From Natronomonas halophila (GTDB lineage: Archaea; Halobacteriota; Halobacteria; Halobacteriales; Haloarculaceae), in NCBI RefSeq assembly GCF_013391085.1, contig NZ_CP058334.1, forward strand, positions 744,001-808,000: a stretch of DNA of 64,000 bases, given 5' to 3'. How positions within the stretch are numbered: position 1 is the first letter of the stretch; every line of letters starts with the position of its first letter. The notes beneath the pieces are model-generated. The model saw only the letters and a list, made by a program, of their open reading frames with translations. It was not told the DNA's origin and searched no databases. Shown piece by piece: positions 53,485-63,076 of this stretch. A program made the position numbers and the translations under genes.

Positions 53485-54990
53485 TTAAATCTCGTCGGCA
53501 TGCCCGTCGGCTTCACGGAGTCGCGCCGTAACGGCCTCCCGGTCGACCGTGCCCGAGGCAGTGCGAGGCAACGCCTCGGCGAAGGCGATGGTTCGGGGGA
53601 GCTTGTAGCCCGCGAGTCGATCTCGGCAGTGGTCCCGAATTGCGTCGGCGGAGGTTTCGGCGCCGTCGACTGGGACGACCAGCGTGGCGACGCGCTCGCC
53701 CCACTCCTCGTCAGGGAGGCCAACGACCGCACAGTTCTCGATGGCTTCGTGGGCGCGAATCGCAGCAGCCACCTCGGACGGGTCGACGTTCTCCCCGCCG
53801 GTGATAATGGTGTCGTCAACCCGCGCGTGGACGTAGACCTGCCCCTCCTCGTCGCGATGGCCGAGGTCGCCCGTCCGGAGGCCGCCGTTAGTGAAGGCCT
53901 CGATAGTCGCCTCATCGTCCAGATAGCCGGGCGTGACCATCGGGCCGGTGACGACGAGTTCGCCCGTCTCGCCGGCCTCACAGATTGCGCCAGCCTCGTC
54001 GACGACGGTTAGCTCGGCGAACATAACGGGGTTGCCGACCGTCTCGGGGTTGCGCCGGGCCTGTTCGGGCGTCGCCGTCGCTATCTGGGAGGCGGCTTCG
54101 GTCATCCCGTAGGTCGGCGCGACCGGAACGTCCCGATTCTGGGCGCGCTCCAGCAGGTCCGGCGGGCAGGCGGCACCGCCCAGCAGGACGAACCGGAGGT
54201 CCGAAAGCGGGCCGGCGTCGACATCGGTATCGAGCAGTCGCTCCAGCATCGTCGGGACCAGCGAGACGGCGGTCGTGCCGGCCGCTTCCATCGCGGCCAG
54301 CGCCGCTCGGGGTTCGAAATCACGCTGAACGGATATCGTCGTCCCGTAGAGCGTCGACCGATAGACGGGCGCCAGTCCGCCCATGTGGTACATCGGCAGG
54401 CAGACGTGCCAGCAGTCGGTATCCCGGAGGCCGAGCCGGAACGCCGAGGCCGTCGCGCTCGCGAGGACGTTGCCCATCGTCAGGACGACGCCCTTCGGGT
54501 CGCCGGTCGTTCCCGAAGTGAACATGACGACGAGCGGATTGTCGAGTTCCCATTCGGGGAGGTCGAAGGGTTCCGGCTGGACGCTCGCCAGCGCCTCGGC
54601 GCTCCCTTCAGGCTCGTCGACCGACAGAACGTTTGCGTCGGTGGCCTCGGTGACGGCCGCCTCCGTGTCGGCCTCGCAGACGACGACTGTAGGATTCACG
54701 CGGTCGAAGCGAACCGACAGTTCGGCGGCCGACAGGCGGGCGTTGACCGGCACCAGCACGGCCCCGAGCCGCTGGGCCGCGTGGGCGAGTTCGACGAACT
54801 CCGCGCGGGTTTCGGCACAGACGACCAGCGCGTCGTCGACGCCGACGCCGCGTGCGGCGAGGCGGCCGGCGAGTACCTCGACCCGCTCGTCGAGGTCCGC
54901 GTACGTCTTGGCCCGGTCGACGTCGCCAGCGGCGGCTATCGCGGTTGCCGTCGGCGTCGCGCTCGCCCGGGTCGCCAGCCAGTCTCGCAT
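53485..54990 (-). CDS. menE: o-Succinylbenzoate-CoA ligase
   Basis: 501 aa. Activates o-succinylbenzoate with CoA for menaquinone synthesis. The AMP-binding signature MFTSGTTGDPKGVVLTMGN is clear. PTYGMTEAASQIATATPEQ, TGDLGHRDEEGQVYVHARVD and YKLPRTIAFAEALPRTASG (catalytic Lys region) are present. The start MRDWLATRAS follows menC by 16 bp, and co-location with menC and menA fixes its identity among acyl-CoA ligases. Confidence 0.88.
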   Translation of the reverse strand: MRDWLATRASATPTATAIAAAGDVDRAKTYADLDERVEVLAGRLAARGVGVDDALVVCAETRAEFVELAHAAQRLGAVLVPVNARLSAAELSVRFDRVNPTVVVCEADTEAAVTEATDANVLSVDEPEGSAEALASVQPEPFDLPEWELDNPLVVMFTSGTTGDPKGVVLTMGNVLASATASAFRLGLRDTDCWHVCLPMYHMGGLAPVYRSTLYGTTISVQRDFEPRAALAAMEAAGTTAVSLVPTMLERLLDTDVDAGPLSDLRFVLLGGAACPPDLLERAQNRDVPVAPTYGMTEAASQIATATPEQARRNPETVGNPVMFAELTVVDEAGAICEAGETGELVVTGPMVTPGYLDDEATIEAFTNGGLRTGDLGHRDEEGQVYVHARVDDTIITGGENVDPSEVAAAIRAHEAIENCAVVGLPDEEWGERVATLVVPVDGAETSADAIRDHCRDRLAGYKLPRTIAFAEALPRTASGTVDREAVTARLREADGHADEI

Positions 54991-55006
54991 CGTAGCGTAG
55001 CCTCTT

Positions 55007-56011
55007 TCACGAGGGGGGAATATTTCCTTTTCCTTGTGGAACGACGGCCGCCCCCGACCGTATCGGGGCGACGTTCTCCCGGATATCCTCGACGAGGAGG
55101 CTTCTCGTCGCCAATCCACAGGCACGAACCCGCGGGAGTGCAGCCGCGAGGTGGACCGCGGCAGCCCGGGCCACCGCGCCGTCGATGGTCGTCGTGACAA
55201 CGACATCGAGGCCCTCATCGAGAGCACGGCGAGCTACATCCGCAGCCCGGTCGATACCGCCCAGCGCCATCGGCTTACAGACCACGACGTCGGTGGCCCC
55301 CGCCTCCAGTACCGCATCGATACCGTGCTCGTGGAGTCCCTCGTCCAGGGCGATACCGACGGTACCACCGCTGAGAGCGGCATGGCCAGACAAATCGTCG
55401 GCTGGCAAGGGCTGTTCGACGAAGGCCACATCGAGGTCGGCGAAGGCCGACAGCGCACGCTCGGCGGTCTCGCGGTCCCACGCACCGTTGGCGTCGGCCC
55501 GGAGTTCGATATCCGGGCACCGCTGTCGGACGGCTTCGAGACGGTCGATATCCTCCGAGAGCGACCGCGAACCGACCTTGAGTTTCACTGCCGGATACCC
55601 TTCGGCGACGGCATCGGCGGCCGCCTCGGCAGTCGCCTTCGCGTCGTCGTCACCGACCGTCGCGTTGACCGGGACGCGTTCGATGCGGGAATCGGCGCCA
55701 AGGTAGCGATATAGCGGCACGTCAGCAGCGCGTGCGCGGGCATCGAGAGCGGCCAGCGAGACACCGTGTCGAGCGGCCGGTGTCCCATCGAGCCGGCCGC
55801 TATCGAGCGCGGCTTCCGGGTCCGCGACATCCCGGAGTGCGGCCTCGCAATCGTCGAGCGATTCCGTCCAGCCCGGAAGCGGCGTCGCCTCGCCGAGTCC
55901 CGGCGTGCCGTCGATATCGAGACGTACGAGGAAGCCCCGGCGCTCGTCGATAGTACCGGCGGCGGTCTCCAGCGGCGTCGACAGCGACAGGGAAAAGGGG
56001 TCGATTCTCAT
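55007..56011 (-). CDS. menC: o-Succinylbenzoate synthase
   Basis: 334 aa, enolase-superfamily enzyme. Converts SHCHC to o-succinylbenzoate. The barrel residues are YPAVKLKVGSRSLSEDIDRL (Lys), ELRADANGAWD (Asp), FVEQPLPADD (Glu), IALDEGLHEHG (Asp) and VVCKPMALGG (Lys), in the normal order. The start MRIDPFSLSL overlaps the menA stop by 4 bp, so coupled. menE follows. Confidence 0.88.
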   Translation of the reverse strand: MRIDPFSLSLSTPLETAAGTIDERRGFLVRLDIDGTPGLGEATPLPGWTESLDDCEAALRDVADPEAALDSGRLDGTPAARHGVSLAALDARARAADVPLYRYLGADSRIERVPVNATVGDDDAKATAEAAADAVAEGYPAVKLKVGSRSLSEDIDRLEAVRQRCPDIELRADANGAWDRETAERALSAFADLDVAFVEQPLPADDLSGHAALSGGTVGIALDEGLHEHGIDAVLEAGATDVVVCKPMALGGIDRAADVARRALDEGLDVVVTTTIDGAVARAAAVHLAAALPRVRACGLATRSLLVEDIRENVAPIRSGAAVVPQGKGNIPPS

Positions 56012-56958
56012 ACGAGCGTCGGGAAGGCGAACCCGATGGCAAAGAGCAGCGAGTGGGCAAAGAGGAGCTTCCCGGTCTGCTCCAAGGCGGGATTCAGCGC
56101 CGCACCCTCGGTGTGGGTCCAGACCGTGTGGCCGAGACGAGCGGCGAGCGGCGCGGTCAAAAGCGGCAGCAGGACGGCGGGCGTGTAACCGTCCGCCCAG
56201 AAGACGACCGGGACGACGTAGGCCATCCCGACCATTGCGGTCCACTCGATGCGACTGAGACGATAGCCGAGCATGACCGCCAGCGTCCGTTTGCCGGCGG
56301 CGGCGTCGGTCTCCTTATCTCGGATGTTGTTTACGACGAGGATGGCCGTCGAGAGGCCGGCCACGGGCAGCGCGGCGACGACGGCGGCGACGGGGAGCGT
56401 TTCAGGCGGGACCGAGAGCGGAAGCGGGTCGGCAACGTAGGTGACCGCCTGTACGTAATAGGTGCCAGCGACGGCGACGAGGCCGAAGAAGACGAAGACG
56501 AAGACGTCTCCGAGGCCGCGGTAGCCGTAGGGCAGCGGCCCGCCCGTGTAGGTGATACCGGCGACGACGCTGGCGAGGCCGATGACGACGATTGGGAGGC
56601 CGCCGATATAGACGAGATAGACCCCGATAACGATAGCGAGGCCGAAGGTCGCGTACATCGCCGCCTTGACGCGACCGGGGTCGATGATTCCGCCGGCCGT
56701 CACGCGGGTAAAGCCCTCCCGGTCCTCCGTGTCGGCGCCGCGGACGGCGTCGTAGTAGTCGTTGGCGAAGTTGGTCCCGATTTGCAGCAGGAGCGCGCCG
56801 ACGAGCGCGAAGACGGCGGGCAGCGGTGCGAAAACGCCTTCGTGAATCGCCAGGCCGGTCCCGACGATGACGGGCGCGGCGCCAGCCGGGAGCGTCTGGG
56901 GCCGTGCCGCCATCAGCCACGCCTTCACCGGAGAAACCGCCTCGGTCGTTTCGGTCAT
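56008..56958 (-). CDS. menA: 1,4-Dihydroxy-2-naphthoate prenyltransferase
   Basis: 316 aa, UbiA-family membrane enzyme with about nine helices. Attaches the isoprenoid tail to naphthoate. The two Asp-rich Mg sites are NFANDYYDAVRGADTEDREG and NNIRDKETDAAAGKRTLAVM. The start MTETTEAVSPVKAWLMAARP is chosen over an upstream ATG. First gene of the menA-menC-menE block. Confidence 0.92.
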   Translation of the reverse strand: MTETTEAVSPVKAWLMAARPQTLPAGAAPVIVGTGLAIHEGVFAPLPAVFALVGALLLQIGTNFANDYYDAVRGADTEDREGFTRVTAGGIIDPGRVKAAMYATFGLAIVIGVYLVYIGGLPIVVIGLASVVAGITYTGGPLPYGYRGLGDVFVFVFFGLVAVAGTYYVQAVTYVADPLPLSVPPETLPVAAVVAALPVAGLSTAILVVNNIRDKETDAAAGKRTLAVMLGYRLSRIEWTAMVGMAYVVPVVFWADGYTPAVLLPLLTAPLAARLGHTVWTHTEGAALNPALEQTGKLLFAHSLLFAIGFAFPTLV

Positions 56959-57229
56959 GGATACCTGATTGTCGATACTCGGGCCGGACGCAGTATAAGG
57001 CCCGGTGGTCCGCCCTGACGTTTCGTCCATCAGTCGGGAGACGTTTTCGTGGGACGTTCCGCAGTCGGATGTCGGCCGCCACTACTGCGATTCCTCGCAG
57101 GCGGACGAGGAAACGATGGAATACCTCGAAGGAGACGCTCTCGGCCGGGAAGTGCGGCCGCTGTCGGCGGTGGCGTCGAAAGGGAGGAATGGGATACGAG
57201 GGTGCCTACGGGAGGACGGGGACTGCGAC

Positions 57230-57925
57230 TTAGGCGGAAGTCGCTTCGTCGGCGGCGTCCTCGACCTGACTTGCGACGTCGTCGGCAGCGTCCTGAACCT
57301 GCTCGGAGACGTCCTCGACCTGTTCGGTCACGTCTTCGACCTGTTCGGAGACGCTTTCGGCCTGCTCCTCGAACTGCTCGGAGATGGTGTCGAGCTGGTC
57401 TTCGACCTGCTCCTGGAAGTCGTCGCCCTGCTCTTCGAGCTGTTCCTGAAGGTCCTCGATCTGCTCTTCGAGCTGTTCGAGGGCGTCGATAGTCTGGTCT
57501 TCGAGGTCCTCGTTGGCCTCGAGAAGCGCGTCGACCTGCTCGTCGAGCTGGTCGAGGAAGTCATCGAGGAACTCCTCGAGGGAGTCGTTGCCGTCACGGA
57601 GGTTCTCCTCGAGCGTGTCGAGGGCGTCCGTCTGGCTCTCTTCGAGCGTGTCGAGCTGCTCGTCGATGCTGTCGCGGAGGTCACCGAAAACGTCCTGTTC
57701 GGCGGGGACAGCAGATTCGACGGCGTCGAGGTAGCTGTCGACGGTCGTCCGCAGGAGGTCGTTGCCGCGGTCGGAGACGTCGCGGGCCGGGTCGATGGTG
57801 TCGAGGACCGTGGAGTTGACCTGCTTCTGGATTTCGACGCCGCGGGAGACGGCGTTGTGGGTCTGCTCGATGGTGTTACGCTGCAGTTCGAATACCGTTT
57901 CGACGGGGTTCGTGTTCTCGCTCAT
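57230..57925 (-). CDS. Acidic coiled-coil protein (phasin-like)
   Basis: 231 aa. The N-terminal ~75 residues (NPVETVFELQRNTIEQTHNA, VSRGVEIQKQVNSTVLDTID) look like the helical phasin motif of polyhydroxyalkanoate granule proteins. The remainder is a continuous heptad coiled coil rich in Glu and Gln (DALEQLEEQIEDLQEQLEEQ). A TATA box (AATTTATATGCC) ends ~25 bp upstream, so the leader is very short. It separates the two men blocks. The granule role is inferred. Confidence 0.6.
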   Translation of the reverse strand: MSENTNPVETVFELQRNTIEQTHNAVSRGVEIQKQVNSTVLDTIDPARDVSDRGNDLLRTTVDSYLDAVESAVPAEQDVFGDLRDSIDEQLDTLEESQTDALDTLEENLRDGNDSLEEFLDDFLDQLDEQVDALLEANEDLEDQTIDALEQLEEQIEDLQEQLEEQGDDFQEQVEDQLDTISEQFEEQAESVSEQVEDVTEQVEDVSEQVQDAADDVASQVEDAADEATSA

Positions 57926-58169
57926 CGTATTACCGATTAGTACCCCTTGGCATATAAATTTGACTCTAAAAACCACTCAGAACCATTGAGTTACATTGAG
58001 TGTCTCAGGAAAGTGGACCAATGGTTGGCGGGTGGAGGTCACCCGCCGGACAGCCCGACATGGTGTCGGCGCTGACAGGCGTCTCTACGGATTCCATCTC
58101 CGAAGGGGTACTGCCAGCAATTGCCGCCGGGTTTATGAGACAGATAGGAAGCAGACGGGCGTTCGCGCC

Positions 58170-59060
58170 TCAGTAATACCAATCGTACTTCTCGAAGTTC
58201 GGTTCGCGGTTCTCGTTGAACGCCTGCCGCCCCTCGCGGGCTTCATCAGTCATGTAGCCGAGACGCGTCGCCTCCCCCGCGAACACCTGCTGGCCGATGA
58301 GGCCGTCCGTATCCATGTTGAAGGCGTATTTGAGCATCCGGATCGCCATCGGCGACTTCGAGAGGATTTCGTCGGCCCACTCTAAGGCGACCTCCTCCAG
58401 TTCCTCGTGGGGGACCGCCTCGTTGGCCATCCCCATATCGACGGCCTCCTCGGCGGAGTAGGTCTTTCCGAGGAAGAACACCTCACGAGCCTTCTTCTGG
58501 CCGACCTGTTGGGCGAGATACGCCGACCCGAAGCCGGCGTCGAAGGAAGCGACGTCGGGGTCGGTCTGGAGGAACTTGGCGTTCTCCTCGGAGGCCAGCG
58601 TCATGTCACAGACGACGTGCAGCGAGTGACCACCGCCGACGGCCCACCCCGGCACGACGGCGATGACCGGCTTCGGAATGTGCCGAATCAGCCGCTGGAC
58701 TTCGAGGATGTGTAGTCTGGGGGCATCCTGCTGCTCAGCCTCGTTCTCATCGTCTTCATACTCGTAGCCCGCGTCCCCGCGAATCCGCTGGTCGCCGCCC
58801 GAACAAAACGCCCAGCCGTCGTCCTTCGGCGAGGGGCCGTTGCCCGTCAGGAGGACACAGCCGATGTCGGTCTGGCGCTTGGCGTGGTCCAGCGCCGTGT
58901 AGAGTTCGTCGACAGTCTCCGGGCGGAAGGCGTTCCGCACCTCCGGACGGTCGAAGGCGATTCGGACCGCGTTGACGTCCGTCCCGCGGTGGTAGGTGAT
59001 ATCCTCGAAATCGTCCGTAATCGGCTCCCAGCGGTCGGGGTCGAAGAGGTCTGAGACCAT
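58170..59060 (-). CDS. menB: 1,4-Dihydroxy-2-naphthoyl-CoA synthase
   Basis: 296-aa crotonase-fold enzyme. Cyclises o-succinylbenzoyl-CoA. VNAVRIAFDRPEVRNAFRPE, GWAFCSGGDQRIRG, VIAVVPGWAVGGGHSLHVVC, FDAGFGSAYLAQQVGQKKAR and the C-terminal FNENREPNFEKYDWYY are diagnostic of MenB. The Asp-rich insert near residue 100 is a halophilic variation. Last of the menF-menD-menB block. Confidence 0.94.
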   Translation of the reverse strand: MVSDLFDPDRWEPITDDFEDITYHRGTDVNAVRIAFDRPEVRNAFRPETVDELYTALDHAKRQTDIGCVLLTGNGPSPKDDGWAFCSGGDQRIRGDAGYEYEDDENEAEQQDAPRLHILEVQRLIRHIPKPVIAVVPGWAVGGGHSLHVVCDMTLASEENAKFLQTDPDVASFDAGFGSAYLAQQVGQKKAREVFFLGKTYSAEEAVDMGMANEAVPHEELEEVALEWADEILSKSPMAIRMLKYAFNMDTDGLIGQQVFAGEATRLGYMTDEAREGRQAFNENREPNFEKYDWYY

Positions 59061-59111
59061 ACCGGAACCGGGAGCGCCGACAGCAAAAACCCACCCGACT
59101 GCGGCCAGTCG

Positions 59112-60875
59112 TTAGGACAGTTCGGCGAGGACGCGCTCCTGGAGGGCCTGGCGTTCCTCGTGGCTCCGCTCGCTGTCGGTGACGACTTCGATGACCTGCG
59201 TACCCTCGCTGCCGACGGACTCGGTATACAGGTCGCGGAACCCCTCACGGTCCCTCGTGCGCGCGAACTCGATATCGTAGATGTCCGCGGACCCCTCGAA
59301 ATCCAGTCCGTGCGGCGTCCGGAACCACTCCTCGAAGGTGTCGTGGTCCTCGATTGGGAGCAGGCGGAAGATGCCGCCCCCATCGTTGTTGATACAGACA
59401 ATAGTTGCGTCGACGTCACAGCGCGAGACCGCCAGCAGGCCGTTCATGTCGTGGTAGTACGCGAGGTCTCCCAACACGGCTATCAGCGGGTCGTCAGTTC
59501 CGGACCCGGCACCAAGAGCGGTCGATACGATGCCGTCGATGCCCGACGCGCCGCGGTTTCCGAGGACGGTCAGATTCGCTTCACGCGGCCGGGCGAATCG
59601 GTCGAAATCCCGGACGGGCATCGAGTTCGAGACGAAAACCGTCGCCGGGTCCGGCGCCAGTTTTGCGATGTCAGCAAGCACAGCACCCTCCTCAGGTTCG
59701 TTCCCTTCGACCACACCCCAGTAGTCGGCTTCGGCCTCGCGGAAACGTTCGCTATAGGCGCCCGGTTCGCGGCCGACCGCACTCGCCAACTCCGTCGCCA
59801 GTCGCGTTTCGTCGGCCACCACGAGGTCCGTCGCCGTGAACGTCGCCTCGCGCCACCCGCCGGCCGGGTCGACGACGAACTGCCGGGCACCCGAGTCACG
59901 GAGGTACTGTCGCAGCGGTTTCGAGGTCGGTGAAGCGCCGAACCGGAGAACGACGTCCGGCGACTCCTCGATAGCGCCGATATACGAATCGTAGCCGCCG
60001 CAAATCGGCGTCTCGGCCATCCCCAGATGAGCGCCGAACCGCTGGCCCGAAAGCGGGTCCGCGAGTACCGGAAAGCCCGTCTCGCGTGCGAGGCCGAGCA
60101 GGGCATCGCGGGCCGGCGTCGGACGGTTGGCCGGTCCACAGACGATGAGTCCCGAGGTAGCGTCCTCGATTGCGTCGGCCATCGTTCGCCGGTCGGTCTT
60201 CGAGAGGCCAGCGCGGCCCTGCGTGACGTCGACGAACGGTCCGTCACGGCCCTCGATGGCGAGGGGATGCTCCGCGGCAAAATCGTCGGACACGGTCGCA
60301 TCGGGGACTGCCTCGGAGAGGTCCGCCGCGCGGGCGCCCGGTTCCAGCGGCTTTCGGAGCGGGACGTTCAGGTGGACCGGACCGGGTTCGGTGCCAGTCG
60401 CCGTTCCGACGGCCCGACAGAGCGTCGTCCGCAACGAGCGGAGTTTTCGGTCGGCAGCCTCGGGTTCGGGGAGCGTCCGATAGTCCCGAACCGCATCGCC
60501 GTAGATGTCGTGCTGGTCGATGGTCTGGTTGGCACCGCTGTCCTGCAGTTCGGGTGGCCGGTCGGCCGTCAACAGCAGCATCGGGACGCGGGCCTGATTG
60601 GCCTCGACGACGGCCGGATGGAAGTTTGCCAGCGCGGTTCCGGAGGTACAAATCAGGGGGACGGGGTCGCCGGTCCGTTTCGCTCGGCCAAGCGCAAAGA
60701 AGGCCGCCGACCGCTCGTCGAGCAGCGACAGCGCCTCGATATCGGGGTGTTCCGCGAAGGCGACCGTTAGCGGCGTCGACCGACTTCCGGGCGCAAGTAC
60801 GGCCGTCTCGATGCCCGCCTTCGCCAGTTCGCCCGCAATTATTTCGGCCCAGAGGCTGTTGACGTTCCGGGCCAT
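59112..60875 (-). CDS. menD: SEPHCHC synthase (MenD)
   Basis: 587-aa ThDP enzyme. Joins isochorismate and 2-oxoglutarate. MARNVNSLWAEIIAGELAKA, VLAPGSRSTPLTVAFAEHPD, LICTSGTALANFHPAVVEAN and LLTADRPPELQDSGANQTID are MenD-specific. The ThDP site is LGDLAYYHDMNGLLA, then CINNDGGGIFRLLP. Its ATG overlaps the menF stop as TAATG. The long upstream frame extension is not coding. Confidence 0.93.
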   Translation of the reverse strand: MARNVNSLWAEIIAGELAKAGIETAVLAPGSRSTPLTVAFAEHPDIEALSLLDERSAAFFALGRAKRTGDPVPLICTSGTALANFHPAVVEANQARVPMLLLTADRPPELQDSGANQTIDQHDIYGDAVRDYRTLPEPEAADRKLRSLRTTLCRAVGTATGTEPGPVHLNVPLRKPLEPGARAADLSEAVPDATVSDDFAAEHPLAIEGRDGPFVDVTQGRAGLSKTDRRTMADAIEDATSGLIVCGPANRPTPARDALLGLARETGFPVLADPLSGQRFGAHLGMAETPICGGYDSYIGAIEESPDVVLRFGASPTSKPLRQYLRDSGARQFVVDPAGGWREATFTATDLVVADETRLATELASAVGREPGAYSERFREAEADYWGVVEGNEPEEGAVLADIAKLAPDPATVFVSNSMPVRDFDRFARPREANLTVLGNRGASGIDGIVSTALGAGSGTDDPLIAVLGDLAYYHDMNGLLAVSRCDVDATIVCINNDGGGIFRLLPIEDHDTFEEWFRTPHGLDFEGSADIYDIEFARTRDREGFRDLYTESVGSEGTQVIEVVTDSERSHEERQALQERVLAELS

Positions 60876-62212
60876 TACTCCAGTTCGTCCAGAATCGGCC
60901 GATATTTCAACTGTACCTCGTCCCACTCGCGGTCCGGGTCCGAATCCGCGACGATGCCGACGCCCGCAAACAGTGTCGCCATGTCGCCGCGGGCAACCGC
61001 CGAACGAATGGCGACCGAAAACGAGCCGTAGCCTGCGGCGTCGAACCAGCCGACGGGGGCGGCATACCAGCCGCGCTCGAAGGGTTCGGTATCCCGAATC
61101 GTCCGCAGCGCCTCGTTCGGGGGGAGGCCGCCGACGGCGGGCGTCGGATGCAGCGCCTCCACCAGCGTCAGAACGTGTTCGTCGTCCGCCAGTTCGGCCG
61201 TAATCGGCGTCTCGATGTGCTGGACCGTCGCCAAGCGCCGGATGCGGCGCTGGCCGGTCTGGATGGCCGCGGCGTAGGGGTCCAACTGCTCGCGGATGGC
61301 GTCGGCGACCAGTTCGTGTTCGTGGACGTTCTTGTCGTCGGCCAGCAGTTCCTCGGCGAGCCACTCGTCTTCCTCGGGAGTGTCACCACGGCCAGTCGTC
61401 CCCGCGAGCGCGCCGGTCTCGACCGTCCGACCGCGGAGGCCGACCAACTGCTCGGGCGTCGCACCGAAGAAGCCGGCACTCCCGTCGTCGGGTTCGAAAA
61501 GGAATCGGAAACAATCCGGGTAGGTGTCGCCGAGTCGGGCCAGCACGTCCGGCAGCGAGAGCGGTCGTTCCAGCGACGCCTCCAGCGCCTGTGCGAGGAC
61601 GACCTTCCGGAGTTCGCCGGCCTCGATGCGGTCAGTCGCCGCGGTGACACTCTCGCGCCATTCGCCCTTCGAGGTGGTCCGCTCGCGGGCGCGAACCCCC
61701 GGCGGGTCGGTGCCCTCGCCGGCCGGTGGGAGCGAGGCGAGGTCCTCCTCGGCGGCCTCGAGTCGCTGCTCGACGGCGTCGGGGTCGGCATCGACCGCGT
61801 TGACGGTGAGCCACGCGCCGTCGTCGGTGTAGGTGAGTTGGATGCGCGGCAGGACGAACCCCGCGCCCGGGTAGCCCGCCCACGGGTCGTCGCCGGTGTG
61901 TTCGTCGTGAAACGCGAAGCCGCCGAAAAACCGAGGGCGGGCCGCGAGCGCGCCAGCGTGGACGTCCCCGACGGCGAACAGGTCAGCGGCCGATTCCCGG
62001 ACGGCCCGAAAACGGTCGGGGCCGTCGGCGGTTATCGTCGCCGCCGTTCCGCTGCCGACGACCGTCGCCTCGTCGGGCGCCGCCCAGAAGGTCCGGGGGG
62101 CGTCCGCCGCCGCAAGCGCCGCCTTCGGCTCTGGCGCCGCGGGCAGTCGCATCGACCGGCTGACGAGCCCCGCCGAGGACGGGGCGGCCTCCTCGCTCCG
62201 CAACGGTTCCAT
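60875..62212 (-). CDS. menF: Isochorismate synthase
   Basis: 445 aa, chorismate-binding enzyme that opens the menaquinone pathway. The C-terminal half holds RKVVLAQALEASLERPLSLP, FLFEPDDGSAGFFGATPEQL, EDEWLAEELLADDKNVHEHE, LVEALHPTPAVGGLPPNEAL and YAAPVGWFDAAGYGSFSVAI, all typical. The ATG at 62212 is preferred to GTG 62218. First gene of the menF-menD-menB block. Confidence 0.93.
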   Translation of the reverse strand: MEPLRSEEAAPSSAGLVSRSMRLPAAPEPKAALAAADAPRTFWAAPDEATVVGSGTAATITADGPDRFRAVRESAADLFAVGDVHAGALAARPRFFGGFAFHDEHTGDDPWAGYPGAGFVLPRIQLTYTDDGAWLTVNAVDADPDAVEQRLEAAEEDLASLPPAGEGTDPPGVRARERTTSKGEWRESVTAATDRIEAGELRKVVLAQALEASLERPLSLPDVLARLGDTYPDCFRFLFEPDDGSAGFFGATPEQLVGLRGRTVETGALAGTTGRGDTPEEDEWLAEELLADDKNVHEHELVADAIREQLDPYAAAIQTGQRRIRRLATVQHIETPITAELADDEHVLTLVEALHPTPAVGGLPPNEALRTIRDTEPFERGWYAAPVGWFDAAGYGSFSVAIRSAVARGDMATLFAGVGIVADSDPDREWDEVQLKYRPILDELE

Positions 62213-62279
62213 TACCACCGTCTTGGGACCCCACCGTTTTAGGTTACCCGTTCAGGGACGGCGCCATAGAAGAGCCGAC

Positions 62280-62558
62280 TTACAGTTTCGATTCCGCGTC
62301 GTCCGCGAGTTCCTGCATCCGCTTGCCGATACGGCCGGCATCCGAGAACTCGTCTTCGCTCATCACGTTCGCCAGGGCGTTTCCGAGGACGAACACCGCG
62401 TGTTTGTGTTCACTTTTGGACTTGTGAACGTCGTCCGGCGTCACGTCCAGACCTTCGTAGGCGTCGAAAATCGAGCTATCGACGCTGTCCATGTCCTGAA
62501 AGTGTTCCATAATCGACACCATCTTGGCGTGCAGCTCCAGAAGCTCGTCTTTGTGCAT
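62280..62558 (-). CDS. UPF0058-family protein
   Basis: 92 aa, start MHKDELLELHAKMVSIMEHF. Small all-helical archaeal family with HxxxH-like spacing (HVHKSKSEHKHAVFVLGNAL region). Structure predictions for the family are helical bundles. No function is established. Confidence 0.85.
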   Translation of the reverse strand: MHKDELLELHAKMVSIMEHFQDMDSVDSSIFDAYEGLDVTPDDVHKSKSEHKHAVFVLGNALANVMSEDEFSDAGRIGKRMQELADDAESKL

Positions 62559-62686
62559 ATTCGTGGGTACTGGAAGACGGCGTTTAACGCTTGCGCGGCA
62601 ACGCGGCACACACCAGCACGCGGATACCGAACTGTACGTACGAGTACAGCGCAGCCGCTAGACGGGCGACAAGCCGGAAAAACGGG

Positions 62687-62899
62687 TTAGAAGACGTACT
62701 CGTCGTCGTGGCCCATCATACCGTCTTCTTCGAGACCGGGGTCTTCGTCCTCCATCGGACCGCTCGTCTTGTAGGCTCGAAGACCGGTCGAGAGTAACTC
62801 TTCGATTGCTTCCTCCCGGTTTACGAATTCGCCCTTCTCTACGAGCTGGGCGATCTGCATCTCCAGATGCTCCGGGATAGTCAGGTGTACCTTCGGCAT
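62687..62899 (-). CDS. Ribbon-helix-helix (CopG-like) regulator
   Basis: 70 aa. The RHH core is MPKVHLTIPEHLEMQIAQLV, then KGEFVNREEAIEELLSTGLR. An acidic Met/Asp/Glu tail follows. Likely binds DNA as a dimer. It could be an antitoxin-like regulator, but no toxin gene is adjacent. Confidence 0.75.
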   Translation of the reverse strand: MPKVHLTIPEHLEMQIAQLVEKGEFVNREEAIEELLSTGLRAYKTSGPMEDEDPGLEEDGMMGHDDEYVF

Positions 62900-63076
62900 C
62901 GGAACGTTGGAAGCTTCGGGGATGGGGTATTTAACGTTGACGGGCTTTTTTTGCCGCGAGCAAATTCAACCCTCGGTGACCGAAAGTATCTTTTGTGAAC
63001 CGTTCACTCCCGTTGCCCGCGAGAGGTGCCAACCCCGAACGACAGGCCTACCTGTTTTCGACTCGAATCGCCGGCC

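Noticed and set aside
57005-57924. Plus-strand frame opposite the coiled-coil gene
   Set aside because: Repetitive Leu/Glu/Val text is the reverse reading of Glu/Gln heptads.
58021-58176. 51-codon frame starting MVGGWRSPAG
   Set aside because: Overlaps the menB end, no promoter seen, and sits on a GGCGGGTG/CACCCGCC hairpin; could still be a small gene.
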